From Paenibacillus phoenicis (GTDB taxonomy: Bacteria; Bacillota; Bacilli; Paenibacillales; Paenibacillaceae): a DNA stretch of 64,000 nucleotides. The notes under the pieces are model-generated. The model was not told where the DNA came from. It made no database searches and saw nothing but the letters and a program-made list of their open reading frames with translations. Every line of letters starts with the position of its first letter. Within the stretch, counting starts at the first letter, position 1. The stretch spans positions 3,199,501-3,263,500 of the forward strand of contig NZ_JAYERP010000001.1 of NCBI RefSeq assembly GCF_034718895.1, in the 5' to 3' direction. The position numbers were made by a program, and so were the translations under genes. Of this stretch, positions 27,378 through 36,935 are shown piece after piece.

Positions 27378-28613
27378 TTAAGTGCGATAAGCCGCGTTAA
27401 TCCGGACGTAGTCATAGGTCAAATCGCAGCCCCAGGCGGTGGCTTCGCCTTGGCCGTTATGCAGGTCAACAGAGATGTTGATCGTGTCGCCTTTCAGGTA
27501 AGCAAGCGCCACATCCTCATCGAAAGGAACCGGACGCGAGCCCTCCAACACGACGATGTCCCCCAGCTTGATGTCCACCGTCTCTGGGTTGACCGGCTCT
27601 CCCGCACGGCCGACCGCAGCGATGATGCGGCCCCAGTTGGCGTCGGCGCCAAACACCGCCGACTTCACGAGGCTCGAGCCAACGATCGTCTTCGCGATCG
27701 CGCGAGCCGAATTATCGCTTACGGCGCCGCGCACCGTCACCTCGACGAGACGTGTTGCGCCTTCCCCATCGCGGGCGATCGCCTTGGCTAACGTCTCGCA
27801 CACGTGGCGGAACGCCGCAGCGAACACGTCCCAGTCGGCATGCCCGGGTGACAGCTCCCGGTTGCCAGCCAGCCCGCTCGCCATCGCCAGCAGCATATCG
27901 TTCGTGCTCGTATCGCCATCAACGGTGATCATGTTAAACGTCACGTCGGTCGTTTGCCCGAGCAGGCTTTGCAGCGCCTGTGGCTCAATCGCGGCGTCGG
28001 TCGTGACGAACGCCAGCATCGTGGCCATGTTCGGATGGATCATGCCCGAGCCCTTGGCAGCCCCCGCGATCGTCACCTCGCGGCCGTCCACGTCAAGCTT
28101 CACGCACACCTCTTTCTTCACGAGGTCCGTGGTCAAAATCGCCTGGCAGAACTGCTCGGCCCCCTCGCCGTTCGCTGCCACCGCCGCCGGCAATCCAGCG
28201 ATGCCGGCGCGGACGCGGTCCATCGGCAATAGCTCGCCGATGACGCCGGTGGAGGCTACGGCGACTTCGTGTTCGCCGAGCCCAAACGCCTCCGCCGCCG
28301 CAGCGCGCATCGCGTACGCGTCGGCTTCGCCTTGCACGCCGGTGCACGCGTTGGCGTTGCCGCTGTTGACGACGACGGCCCGCAGCCGCTGCCCGCTGGA
28401 CGCGACGCTCTCACGCGTCACTTTCAGCGGCGCCGCCTGGAAGACGTTCGTCGTATAAACAGCGGCGGCTACCGCCGGCACCTCGCAGAGGATTGCGCCG
28501 AGATCGTTGCGGGTCGTCTTCTTCAGACCGCAATGCAGCCCGCCGGCCTGAAAGCCTTTTGGCGTGGTGATGCTCCCCTCCGGCGCTGCACGAAATAAAC
28601 TAACCACTCCCAT
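27378..28613 (-). CDS. argJ: Bifunctional ornithine acetyltransferase / N-acetylglutamate synthase
   Basis: 411 residues. It recycles the acetyl group from acetylornithine to glutamate and in bacilli can also use acetyl-CoA, so no separate argA is needed. The self-cleavage site is visible: KGSGMIHPNMATML with Thr198 as the new N-terminal nucleophile of the beta chain. The operon lacks argE, consistent with the cyclic ArgJ route. AAAGGAG is 6 nt before the ATG. Confidence 0.97.
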   Translation of the reverse strand: MGVVSLFRAAPEGSITTPKGFQAGGLHCGLKKTTRNDLGAILCEVPAVAAAVYTTNVFQAAPLKVTRESVASSGQRLRAVVVNSGNANACTGVQGEADAYAMRAAAAEAFGLGEHEVAVASTGVIGELLPMDRVRAGIAGLPAAVAANGEGAEQFCQAILTTDLVKKEVCVKLDVDGREVTIAGAAKGSGMIHPNMATMLAFVTTDAAIEPQALQSLLGQTTDVTFNMITVDGDTSTNDMLLAMASGLAGNRELSPGHADWDVFAAAFRHVCETLAKAIARDGEGATRLVEVTVRGAVSDNSARAIAKTIVGSSLVKSAVFGADANWGRIIAAVGRAGEPVNPETVDIKLGDIVVLEGSRPVPFDEDVALAYLKGDTINISVDLHNGQGEATAWGCDLTYDYVRINAAYRT

Positions 28614-28653
28614 GACGTACTCCTTTCACAAGCCTAAATAAGTTGATATCTCC

Positions 28654-29706
28654 CTATGGGTAAACCGGTGTGAACTTCAAGCCGGTCGTTTCCTCCCAGC
28701 CCATCATCAGGTTCAAATTCTGAATCGCTTGCCCCGCCGCGCCTTTGACCAAATTATCAATGACGGACACGATCGTCAGCCGACCTGTACGTGCATCCGC
28801 CGCAAAGCCGATGTCGCAAAAGTTCGAGCCGAACACTTCCTTGGTCGCCGGCCACTTGCCTTTGTCCCGGATGCGGACGAACGGACGTCCTTCGTAATAT
28901 TGACGGTACAGCTGGATCAAATCTTCCTCTGTATAGGCGCCCTTCAACGTGGCGTACATCGTGCACATAATCCCCCGCGTCATCGGCGTCAGGTGCGTCG
29001 TGAACGTCACCGTGACCGGTTCACCGGTGATTTTCCCTAAGGTTTGCTCGATCTCTGGGATGTGCTGGTGCTTGTTGACCTTATATACTTTCATATTTTC
29101 ATTGATTTCCGCGTAATGGTTTGTCAGGTTCATGCCCCGGCCCGCGCCGGATACACCCGACTTGGCATCGATGATGATGCTGCCCGGATCAATCCAGCCT
29201 GCACTCAGCGCCGGGATCAGACCAAGCAGCGTAGCGGTTGGATAGCAGCCCGGGTTGGAGACGAACTCCTTGCCTTTCACCTCATCGCCGTAAATCTCCG
29301 CCAAGCCATACACCGCCTGCTCAAGCAACGCTGCTGCCGGAGCCTCATGTTTATACCAAGCCTCGTATTCACGGCCGTCTTTGAGCCGAAAATCACCGGA
29401 CAAATCAATAACCTTCAGTCCAACCTCCAGCAGCTGCGGCACCAGCTTCGTGCTGACCCCGGATGGCGTTGCGGTAAATACCACATCGACCTTCGTCGCA
29501 AGCTCCTCCGGATTCAAGCCGTCCAGCGGCTGAACGATGATCTCGGATAAATGCGGGAACCCGTCCGTTAAGGGCTCTCCCGCGCTAGAAACGGAAATCA
29601 CCGAAGCGATCTCCACATGCGGATGTCCCCATAAAAAACGAATCAGCTCCACGCCCCCATACCCCGTGGAACCGACGATGGCTACTTTTATTTTCTCCCC
29701 GTTCAC
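28654..29706 (-). CDS. argC: N-acetyl-gamma-glutamyl-phosphate reductase
   Basis: 350 residues, first gene of the arg operon. An NAD(P)-binding start (VAIVGSTGYGGVEL) and the catalytic cysteine Cys154 in SNPGCYPTA are visible. The start is GTG at 29706 with GAGG 8 nt upstream. It follows a sigma-A-like promoter overlapped by AT-rich sequences that resemble ArgR/AhrC boxes. Confidence 0.97.
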   Translation of the reverse strand: MNGEKIKVAIVGSTGYGGVELIRFLWGHPHVEIASVISVSSAGEPLTDGFPHLSEIIVQPLDGLNPEELATKVDVVFTATPSGVSTKLVPQLLEVGLKVIDLSGDFRLKDGREYEAWYKHEAPAAALLEQAVYGLAEIYGDEVKGKEFVSNPGCYPTATLLGLIPALSAGWIDPGSIIIDAKSGVSGAGRGMNLTNHYAEINENMKVYKVNKHQHIPEIEQTLGKITGEPVTVTFTTHLTPMTRGIMCTMYATLKGAYTEEDLIQLYRQYYEGRPFVRIRDKGKWPATKEVFGSNFCDIGFAADARTGRLTIVSVIDNLVKGAAGQAIQNLNLMMGWEETTGLKFTPVYP

Positions 29707-29747
29707 AATGCTAACCTCGCTTCCTCTCCCGTTGGATCAAGCCTATG

Positions 29748-29815
29748 AAATCAACAATATGCATCATTCCGTTGTAAATATGTATTATTATACGGCTGAA
29801 CTTATATAAATACAA
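29748..29815 (-). promoter_or_regulatory. arg operon promoter with candidate ArgR (AhrC) boxes
   Basis: Minus strand: -35 TTGTAT (29810-29815), 17-bp spacer, -10 TATAAT (29787-29792). Downstream AT-rich partial palindromes (GTATAATAATACAT across the -10 and AATGATGCATATTG at about 29750-29770) resemble ARG boxes, which are 18-bp AT-rich imperfect palindromes. Placement over and after the -10 would give arginine-dependent repression. The boxes are judged by eye only. Confidence 0.65.
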
Positions 29816-29946
29816 CAACTCTCACAAAAAATTTACCCTCGCATGTCAGGCCTCTCTCGCCGTCCACAACTTTTGTGCAAGGTCTGAATCAGGTATATTT
29901 AGAAGGTGCTCATGTACCGCATAGAAGGAGGAGAAGCAGAAGCACC

Positions 29947-30648
29947 ATGTCGAACGAAAAAACGATCGCATTCGTATACGCTCATCCCGATGATGAAACA
30001 TTTGGGTGTTCTTATTTAATCCGGCAAATCGCCGATGAAGGAGGCAAGGCGGTGCTGCTGACCGCCACCCGGGGAGACGCGGGTAAAACCGGTCGCTTAG
30101 GGGAAATGACACGCGAACAGTTAGCTGCCCGCAGGGATCAGGAGTTGGCCAAAGCCGCCGAGATCCTCGGCATCTCCGTTGTCGAGCAGCTGGGGCTGCC
30201 GGACGGCAAGCTGAAGGAGGCGGACCCGGCGATGCTGCGGGAGAAGATTGCCGACTTCTTGTGGCGCCATCAGGCGGAGGTCGTCGTGACGTTCCCGGAA
30301 GACGGCCTATCCGGACACCCGGATCATATCGTCATCCATCACGCCGTAAACGATGTCGTTTTTGGCGGCCAAGCGCCTACCGTGCAGAAATTGTATTATA
30401 ACCAACTGGGATCGTATACTTCGGATCATTCCAGCGTGCTGCGCATGGCGGCCGGCAACCGTTGGGAAGCCAAACGCCAAGCCCTGGCCGCCCATGAGTC
30501 GCAAATTTGGAGCGTGGAGCGGGTATTTGGCGTTTTAGGACCGCAGGTACCGCCGCATCACCAATTCGAGTCATTTGAGCTGATCTGGGAGCGGGGCGAA
30601 CGGTATCCACAAAAAAACGAGCAGTCTATCTATGATGGCTTGGTTTGA
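29947..30648 (+). CDS. bshB2: Bacillithiol biosynthesis deacetylase BshB2 (PIG-L family)
   Basis: 233 residues from the ATG at 29947 (MSNEKTIAFVYAHPDDE). A longer frame from 29875 has no good start. Zinc motif HPDDE and the later SGHPDH are present, as in LmbE/PIG-L de-N-acetylases. BshB enzymes remove acetyl from GlcNAc-malate in making bacillithiol, the main low-molecular thiol of Bacillales. The gene is alone on the plus strand, divergent from argC. Confidence 0.88.
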   Translation: MSNEKTIAFVYAHPDDETFGCSYLIRQIADEGGKAVLLTATRGDAGKTGRLGEMTREQLAARRDQELAKAAEILGISVVEQLGLPDGKLKEADPAMLREKIADFLWRHQAEVVVTFPEDGLSGHPDHIVIHHAVNDVVFGGQAPTVQKLYYNQLGSYTSDHSSVLRMAAGNRWEAKRQALAAHESQIWSVERVFGVLGPQVPPHHQFESFELIWERGERYPQKNEQSIYDGLV

Positions 30649-30668
30649 AAGCGACCCCCAAACAATAA

Positions 30669-30699
30669 CCGTCCGAATCAATTCGGACGGTTTATTTCT
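30669..30699 (+). terminator. bshB2 terminator
   Basis: Perfect 10-bp stem CCGTCCGAAT-CA-ATTCGGACGG followed by TTTATTTCT, 20 bp after the bshB2 stop. Confidence 0.92.
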
Positions 30700-30765
30700 A
30701 TTTTGCGGGTATGTTCTTTTTCGGGGCATGCGTCTCCCCGGACGTATTAGATTCTCCGGACCCCT

Positions 30766-30883
30766 TTTACACCATTATCCCGTTCGATCAGAGCAAGAAA
30801 CACTTCTTGATGAATGATCTGCACAGGTCAGTTCACCCCTGCCCTAACGATCATCTCCTGAAGGAAAGGGATAATGGTGCAAA
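30766..30883. repeat. 118-bp inverted-repeat element downstream of bshB2/yitT
   Basis: The 315-bp gap 30649-30963 has no convincing gene. Its main feature is a 17-bp inverted repeat, TTTTACACCATTATCCC at 30766-30782 and GGGATAATGGTGCAAAA at 30867-30883 (one mismatch). Weaker pairing continues inwards (CTTCTTGATGAATGATC against GATCATCTCCTGAAGG). It could be a small non-autonomous element or a long stem-loop at the end of the yitT transcript. Confidence 0.55.
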
Positions 30884-30963
30884 AAAGCCCAGCAGAGTTC
30901 CCCCATGCCGAGCTTATCCCCTTTGGTCAGCCAGCACCGGAGAGATCAACCAACTACCAGAAG

Positions 30964-31860
30964 TCACTGCTCTCCCTGCACCCTTTTAAACCCTTCCCCC
31001 AATACCTCATGTGCATTCGTGATGATGACAAAGGCATTGGGATCCAGCGTCTGTACCAACGTCTTGAGCCGCGTGACTTCGCTCTGCCCTACAACGACCA
31101 TCAGCACGGTCCGCGCATCGCCGGTGTACCCGCCGTGACCGTCCAGCTTAGTCAGCCCCCGGTCCAGGTGAGTGAGCACAGCCTGCGAGATCTCCTCCGT
31201 CCGGTCGGCAATAATGTAAGCGACCTTCGTGTAATTGAAGCCCAGCTCGATGGCATCGATGATTTTACCGGTGATGTACAGTCCGATCAGGGCATAGAGC
31301 GCTTTTTCCGGGGTCAGCAAAAATAACGCCAACACAATCACAATCCCGTCCATCATCACAACGCAAACGGAGAGGCTGAGGCCGCTGTACTTTTGAATAA
31401 TTTGCGCCAAGGTGGACAGCCCGCCGGTGGATCCCCGGCCTCGGAACACAATACCGAGTCCTATCCCCACCCCGATGCCTCCATATAACGAAGCCAGCAA
31501 CGGATCTGTCGTTGGTACGGGAATGTCCCGTGTCAAAAAGACGAAGAACGGCAGCACCACCGTGCCCAGCAGAGAACGGATGGAGTAGTCCCGCCCGAGC
31601 AGCACGTAGCCTGCGATGAACAGCGGGATGTTCAGGGCCCATTGGGTGTAGGCTGGTTCGATTCCAAATTGCGACTGAACGATGATAGATAACCCCGAGA
31701 CACCGCCCGAGGCGATATGACTGGGGACCAAAAACAAATTAAACGCCAAGGCAGTGATCAGCGAGCCTACGATAATCATCAACGTATCCAGCGTATGGCG
31801 TATGGGACCGGTGACCGGAATATAGTCTTGAAATCGGCGTTTGCGAACTATCGGCGGCAT
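30964..31860 (-). CDS. yitT: YitT family membrane protein (DUF2179)
   Basis: 298 residues. Five or six membrane helices in the first 200 residues (ALAFNLFLVPSHIASGGVSGLSII signature region, then VGIGLGIVFRGRGSTGGLS) and a C-terminal soluble DUF2179 domain (about 215-290). Members are common in Bacillales with several copies per genome; the transported substrate is not established. GGAGGGGG lies 4 nt before the ATG. It stands between the convergent bshB2 gene and prfB. Confidence 0.88.
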   Translation of the reverse strand: MPPIVRKRRFQDYIPVTGPIRHTLDTLMIIVGSLITALAFNLFLVPSHIASGGVSGLSIIVQSQFGIEPAYTQWALNIPLFIAGYVLLGRDYSIRSLLGTVVLPFFVFLTRDIPVPTTDPLLASLYGGIGVGIGLGIVFRGRGSTGGLSTLAQIIQKYSGLSLSVCVVMMDGIVIVLALFLLTPEKALYALIGLYITGKIIDAIELGFNYTKVAYIIADRTEEISQAVLTHLDRGLTKLDGHGGYTGDARTVLMVVVGQSEVTRLKTLVQTLDPNAFVIITNAHEVLGEGFKRVQGEQ

Positions 31861-31904
31861 TGCTCCCCCTCCTTACTTGCATTTCATGAAATATGTAAAA
31901 ATAG

Positions 31905-31940
31905 AAAAACCCACCCGTACCAAACGTGGCCAAGGTGGGT
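31905..31940 (-). terminator. prfB terminator
   Basis: Perfect 7-bp stem ACCCACC / GGTGGGT followed on the minus strand by TTTTT. A second GC-rich hairpin (31956-31996) directly follows the prfB stop. Confidence 0.85.
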
Positions 31941-31996
31941 CGTATTTAGTAGCGGCTCGGGCGGGAAGGCACATCAAGGCGCTCCCGTCCCGCCGA

Positions 31997-33107
31997 TTAG
32001 CTCTCCGTCTTAATCTGGCTGCGCAGATAACCGTCGATAAAAGCGTCCAGATCCCCGTCCATCACCGCGCCGACATTCCCCGTCTCCACGTTCGTCCGGT
32101 GATCCTTCACCATGCTGTACGGGTGGAACACGTACGAGCGGATTTGGCTGCCCCAGGCGATATCCGATTGCTCGCCGCGGATCTCATCCAACTCGCGTTG
32201 TTGCTCCTCGATCTTGCGTTCGTACAGCTTGGAGCGGAGCATCGTCATCGCCCGTTCTCGGTTCTTGATCTGTGAGCGTTCGTTCTGGCAGGTCACCACG
32301 ATCCCGGTCGGGATGTGGGTAATCCGCACGGCCGAGTCGGTCGTGTTGATGTGCTGACCGCCGGCACCGCTGGCGCGGTACGTATCGATTTTTAAATCCT
32401 CATTACGGATTTCGATCTCCACGTCATCGCTGATCTCCGGCACGACGTCACAGGAGACGAACGACGTATGCCGGCGTCCGGAAGCGTCAAACGGCGAGAT
32501 CCGCACCAGCCGGTGAACGCCCTTCTCCGCCTTCAGGTAGCCGTAGGCGTTGTAGCCTTTGATCAACAGCGTAACGCTCTTGATCCCGGCTTCGTCGCCC
32601 GGCAGGTAGTCCAGCGTCTCGACCTTAAAGCCACGTTTCTCCGCCCAGCGAGTATACATCCGCAGCAGCATTTGGCCCCAGTCCTGGGACTCGGTGCCGC
32701 CTGCGCCAGGATGCAACTCGAGAATCGCGTTCATTTTGTCGTACGGCTGGTTCAGCAGCAGCTGGAGCTCGAACTCCTCCAACTTCTTCACGAGCTTCTC
32801 TACGGAGTCTGCTACCTCCGCAGCCAGCGATTCATCGCCTTCTTCCTCGGCGAGCTCCGCCATCATTTCCAGCTCATCGTATTCGTTCTGCAGCGCCGTA
32901 TATTGGTCCACCGAGGATTTTACCGCATTCATCTCCGCGATAATCCCTTGAGCTTTCTCGTTGTCGTCCCAGAAATCCGGTGCCGCCATTTTCTCCTCAT
33001 AGTTGGCGATCATCTCTTGCTTCAGATCTAAGTCAAAGAGACCCCCTAAGGTTGGTTAATTTCTTTGCGATTTCGCGCATGTCTTGTTTCACGTTCGCAT
33101 CGATCAT
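31997..33107 (-). CDS. prfB: Peptide chain release factor 2, expressed by programmed +1 frameshift
   Basis: 369 residues after frameshifting. Translation starts at ATG 33107 ([19 protein letters not shown] upstream), reaches CTT TGA at codon 25, shifts +1 and continues with [17 protein letters not shown]2 marks are clear: the SPF tripeptide ([10 protein letters not shown]) that reads UGA/UAA, and the GGQ motif in [12 protein letters not shown] that triggers peptide release. An ORF starting at 33013 is only the downstream part. It follows secA, as in Bacillus. Confidence 0.96.
33032..33047 (-). promoter_or_regulatory. Programmed +1 frameshift signal of prfB
   Basis: Minus strand AGGGGGTCTCTTTGAC: an SD-like AGGGGG (33042-33047), a 3-nt spacer, the slippery CTT and the in-frame UGA (33033-33035) followed by C. 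This is the classic autoregulatory RF2 site: low RF2 gives slow stop reading and more frameshifting. Confidence 0.97.
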
Positions 33108-33162
33108 ACGGTAGATCACCTTTCTTTGTAAAAGTTTATTTGTAGCTGCCACTTTGGTTTAA

Positions 33163-33365
33163 AGGTAACGCCCTTTTTTACCCTTATTCAACTCCCGGGC
33201 ACCGAATTTCAAAAAATAAGGACAAAATCTACCTTTATTTCATTCCTAAACCTGGAAAAACCCTGTTTTGAGCCATAGTCTGCAAAAATAAGGCCAAAAA
33301 ACTCCCTTATTTACCAGACATCTGCCCAAAAAAGCAAAATAAGGCCCTTTTTTACCCCTATTTCG
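33163..33365. repeat. Array of AAATAAGG...CCTTATTT palindromic units (copy 2)
   Basis: The 412-bp gap between secA and prfB (33108-33519) holds no gene. Units with AAATAAGG left arms start at 33214, 33286 and 33337 (spacing 72 and 51 bp), each ending about 28 nt later in a CTTATTT-like arm; the right arm of an earlier unit ends near 33188. Spacing and arm sequence match the array at 7773-7964, while the sequence between units is different. Confidence 0.72.
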
Positions 33366-33460
33366 CCTGTGGCTGAACCAACGTCGAGGTGGCTACCTCG
33401 GATGAGCCAACATCGGCGCGGCCGCTGCGGCCGAGAACAGGTTTTCCCTCCAAACGGGGC

Positions 33461-33498
33461 AAAAGCGGGCAGCCTAAGGAAATCCTCAGGCTCCCCGC
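33461..33498 (-). terminator. secA terminator
   Basis: Strong hairpin on the minus strand, GCGGGGAGCCTGAGG paired with CCTTAGGCTGCCCGC, followed by TTTT, about 20 bp after the secA stop. Confidence 0.85.
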
Positions 33499-33519
33499 CG
33501 CACCCAGCTTATGCCGACA

Positions 33520-36027
33520 TTATGCGTTTTGGCCGTGGCAGTGTTTGTACTTCTTGCCGCTGCCGCATGGGCACAAGTCGTTGCGGCCGATCGTTTCGCC
33601 GCGTTTGACTGGGCGTTTCTCTGCCGGCTCGCCGCTCGTGGTGATTTTGTTCTCATCCACGACCGCTTGGCGTTCCTGGTTCGTTTCGATCTGCGCCTTC
33701 ATGATGTACGTCGCGACTTCTTCCTGAATGCTGGCGATCATCGCGTTGAACATCTCATAGCCTTCAAATTGATATTCGCGCAGCGGATCGGTACCGCCGT
33801 ATGCACGAAGATGAATGCCTTGACGCAGCTGATCCATCGCGTCGATATGGTCCATCCATTTGCTGTCGACAGCACGGAGGGCGATAACCTTCTCGAACTC
33901 CCGTACCATTTCCGGACCAATCGCTTCTTCGCGAGCGTTGTATTTCGTCAGGACGCGTTCAAAAATATACTCGACCATCTCATTCGGCTCTTTGCCCCAC
34001 AGATCGTCTTTCGTAATGGCGCCTTCGTCCAGCAGCTTGCTGTTGACGTAATCGGCAACCTCTTGCAGTTCCCAGTTCTCCGGCAGCTCGTCAGCGGTAT
34101 GGGCTTCAACCACCCGTTCGATGACCGGCTTGATCATATCGAGAACGATTTGCTTAATGTTCTCCGATTCCAGTAGCTCACGGCGTTGTTTATAGATAAT
34201 TTCGCGCTGTTGGTTCATGACGTCGTCATATTGCAGGACGACTTTGCGCACGTCGAAGTTGTTGCCTTCTACGCGTTTTTGCGCAGATTCGATCGCACGA
34301 GTGATCATCTTGCTCTCGATTGGTTGGTCTTCCTCGAAGCCAAGACGCTCCATCATGTTCAGCACGTTGTCCGCGCCAAACCGCTTCATCAGTTCATCGC
34401 CTAGCGACAGGTAGAATTGCGTGGAGCCTGGATCGCCCTGACGGCCGGCACGACCGCGCAGCTGGTTATCGATCCGGCGCGATTCGTGGCGTTCGGTACC
34501 TATGATATGCAGGCCACCTAATTCGGCCACGCCTTCGCCAAGCAAAATGTCGGTACCGCGGCCCGCCATGTTGGTAGCGATCGTCACGGAACCCGGTTCC
34601 CCTGCGTGAGAGATAATTTCGGCTTCCTCCGCATGGTATTTCGCGTTCAGCACCTTGTGCGGGATGCCTTTGCGCTTCAGCATCTCGGATACGCGTTCGG
34701 AGTTCTCGATCGAGATCGTACCGACGAGCACCGGTTGTTTTTTCTTATGGCGCTGAACAATTTCTTCGACAACCGCCTTGAACTTGCCGTCAACACTCTT
34801 GTAAACGACGTCCGGCAAGTCGATACGACGGTTCGGCCGGTTGGTCGGCACTTGCAGCACTTCGAGGCCGTAGATTTTCTTGAACTCTTCTTCCTCGGTC
34901 TTCGCTGTACCGGTCATCCCGGCCAGCTTGCGGTACATCCGGAAGTAGTTCTGGAACGTAATCGTCGCCAGCGTCATGCTTTCGTTCTGTACCTCGATGC
35001 CTTCTTTGGCTTCGATCGCCTGGTGCAGCCCGTCGCTGTAACGGCGACCTTGCATGATCCGGCCGGTAAATTCGTCGACGATCAGCACCTCATCATCGGT
35101 CACAACGTAATCGACGTCGCGGCGCATGATAACGTTCGCTTTAAGTGCCTGCACCACGTGGTGGTTCAGGGTAACGTGTTTATGATCGTACAAGTTATCA
35201 ATGCCAAAAGCGCGTTCCGCTTTAGCGACCCCTTTTTCGGTCAGCGAAACGGCCTTTACTTTAATATCAACGGTATAATCTTCCTCCGGCGTCAGCGTCT
35301 TCACGAAACGATCGGCTGCATAATACAGCTCGGTGGATTTCTGAGCTTGGCCGGATATAATGAGCGGTGTCCGCGCTTCATCGATCAAAATGGAGTCCAC
35401 TTCATCAATAATGCAATAATACAGCGGCCGCTGTACCATCTGTTCTTTGTAGAGCACCATGTTGTCGCGCAGATAGTCAAACCCAAATTCGTTGTTCGTG
35501 CCATACGTGATGTCGCAAGCGTAAGCTTCTTGTTTCTGCTCATGCTCCATGCCGTTGAGGTTCACCCCAACCGTCATGCCGAGGAAGTTGTAAATCTGCC
35601 CCATCTGCTGGCTATCGCGCTGTGCCAAATAGTCGTTGACGGTAACGACATGCACACCTTTCCCCAGGAGCGCATTCAAATAAACCGGCAGGGTTCCGAC
35701 CAGCGTCTTCCCTTCACCGGTTTTCATCTCCGCAATCTTACCTTCATGAAGCGCCATGCCGCCGATCAGCTGCACATCAAAATGACGCATCCCCAGCGTG
35801 CGTTTCGAAGCTTCCCGTACTGTGGCAAAAGCTTCTGGCAACAGCTCATCCAGCGTCTCGCCTTTCTCGATCCGTTCCCGGAACTCGGCGGTTTTCCCTT
35901 TTAACTGCTCGTCCGAAAGCGCCTCAAATTGCGGTTCTAATGAATTAATATAATCGACCGTCTTCATCAGACGTTTGACATCACGTTCATTCGTGTCGCC
36001 AAATATCTTCTTTACTAATCCCAGCAT
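33520..36027 (-). CDS. secA: Preprotein translocase ATPase SecA
   Basis: 835 residues, the normal Bacillus length. Walker A MKTGEGKT (101-108), DEVD (208-211), the second helicase lobe ([20 protein letters not shown]) and the C-terminal zinc site [13 protein letters not shown] (819-831) are present. It drives export of signal-peptide proteins through SecYEG, including the M23 hydrolase and VanW proteins in this window. AAAGGGG lies before the ATG. Gene order hpf-secA-prfB matches B. subtilis. Confidence 0.98.
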   Translation of the reverse strand: MLGLVKKIFGDTNERDVKRLMKTVDYINSLEPQFEALSDEQLKGKTAEFRERIEKGETLDELLPEAFATVREASKRTLGMRHFDVQLIGGMALHEGKIAEMKTGEGKTLVGTLPVYLNALLGKGVHVVTVNDYLAQRDSQQMGQIYNFLGMTVGVNLNGMEHEQKQEAYACDITYGTNNEFGFDYLRDNMVLYKEQMVQRPLYYCIIDEVDSILIDEARTPLIISGQAQKSTELYYAADRFVKTLTPEEDYTVDIKVKAVSLTEKGVAKAERAFGIDNLYDHKHVTLNHHVVQALKANVIMRRDVDYVVTDDEVLIVDEFTGRIMQGRRYSDGLHQAIEAKEGIEVQNESMTLATITFQNYFRMYRKLAGMTGTAKTEEEEFKKIYGLEVLQVPTNRPNRRIDLPDVVYKSVDGKFKAVVEEIVQRHKKKQPVLVGTISIENSERVSEMLKRKGIPHKVLNAKYHAEEAEIISHAGEPGSVTIATNMAGRGTDILLGEGVAELGGLHIIGTERHESRRIDNQLRGRAGRQGDPGSTQFYLSLGDELMKRFGADNVLNMMERLGFEEDQPIESKMITRAIESAQKRVEGNNFDVRKVVLQYDDVMNQQREIIYKQRRELLESENIKQIVLDMIKPVIERVVEAHTADELPENWELQEVADYVNSKLLDEGAITKDDLWGKEPNEMVEYIFERVLTKYNAREEAIGPEMVREFEKVIALRAVDSKWMDHIDAMDQLRQGIHLRAYGGTDPLREYQFEGYEMFNAMIASIQEEVATYIMKAQIETNQERQAVVDENKITTSGEPAEKRPVKRGETIGRNDLCPCGSGKKYKHCHGQNA

Positions 36028-36141
36028 GATTTACCCCTTTCACGCATAAACAGATGATTTGCCTAAATTGTAACAGTTTGTAAGGCACGCCGCAACACGC
36101 CCCGTCACGTCTGCATTGCGGTAAAGCGCCCTTGTATACGA

Positions 36142-36174
36142 ATAAAGAGCCCTATCCGCGGGCGGATAAGGCTC
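36142..36174 (-). terminator. hpf terminator
   Basis: Stem GAGCC-TATCCG around CGGATA-GGCTC with the tail TTTATT on the minus strand, between hpf and secA. Confidence 0.82.
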
Positions 36175-36251
36175 GTTTCCTTTGCGTTAGTATCACAGGA
36201 ATTACCACCTCGTTTGAAACAACTTGCCATGATTGCACGGAGTGCAGGGGG

Positions 36252-36803
36252 TTAATCCTGTTCAATCAAACCGTATTTGCCGTCATTGCGCTTGTAGACG
36301 ACGTTAACTTCCTTAGTGTCGATGTTCGAGAAAACGAAGAAGTTGTGTCCTACCATATTCATTTGCAAAATCGCTTCCTCTACGTCCATCGGCTTCAAGG
36401 TAAAGCGTTTCGTGCGAACCACTTCCAGCTCTTCCTCGCCTTCATCCAGCGCAACGGAGCCTGTGGTCGCGTCCTCTACAAAGAGGCTGTTCTTCACGCC
36501 CTTCTGGCGCAGTTTACGGTTGATTTTCGTTTTGTGCTTGCGGATTTGACGTTCAAGCTTGTCCACAACCGCATCAATGGATGCGTACATGTCGTCGCTG
36601 CGGTCTTCCGCACGGAGCACAACGCCGGTCAAAGGAATCGTTACCTCGACCGCGTGCAAGCCTCGTACCACACTTAACGTGACAGTACCGTCTGAGGTAG
36701 GGGGTGCATCAAAGTACTTGTCTAGTCGGCTGAGTTTCTTGTCTACGTAGTCACGCAAGGCCTCAGTCACTTCAATCTGCTGTCCTCGAATACTAAAATT
36801 CAT
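36252..36803 (-). CDS. hpf: Long-form ribosome hibernation promoting factor
   Basis: 183 residues. N-terminal S30AE domain (about 1-100; IEVTEALRDYVDKKLSRLDKYF) and C-terminal dimerisation domain (about 125-183; KRFTLKPMDVEEAILQMNMVGHNFFVF). Long HPF pairs two 70S ribosomes into inactive 100S dimers in stationary phase. GGAGG lies 8-10 nt before the ATG, and a TATAAT promoter lies directly upstream. Confidence 0.96.
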   Translation of the reverse strand: MNFSIRGQQIEVTEALRDYVDKKLSRLDKYFDAPPTSDGTVTLSVVRGLHAVEVTIPLTGVVLRAEDRSDDMYASIDAVVDKLERQIRKHKTKINRKLRQKGVKNSLFVEDATTGSVALDEGEEELEVVRTKRFTLKPMDVEEAILQMNMVGHNFFVFSNIDTKEVNVVYKRNDGKYGLIEQD

Positions 36804-36832
36804 AGGGCACTCCTCCTTTGCTTTGCACTTTT

Positions 36833-36861
36833 ATTATACCATGACGTAAAGGCAAAGTAAA
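36833..36861 (-). promoter_or_regulatory. hpf promoter
   Basis: Minus strand: perfect -10 TATAAT (36833-36838), 17-bp spacer, -35 TTTACT (36856-36861, four of six). I do not see clear sigma-B or sigma-H boxes like those of the B. subtilis homologue. Confidence 0.65.
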
Positions 36862-36935
36862 AAGTGTTAAAGGGCTGTAAACCACCGCGACATCCGTAAA
36901 AAGACATGCAGACGGCCGGCAAATTCCCCGCGTTT

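Noticed and set aside
30711..30989. 92-codon plus-strand frame after bshB2
   Set aside because: It lies beyond a strong terminator, has no ribosome binding site, crosses the inverted repeat and runs into the 3' end of yitT on the opposite strand.
34606..35904. 432-codon open frame opposite secA, and similar long frames opposite argG, ctpB and at 36-914
   Set aside because: Shadow frames of GC-rich genes: no ribosome binding sites, Arg/His/Gln-rich odd composition, and the opposite strand codes for well-known proteins.
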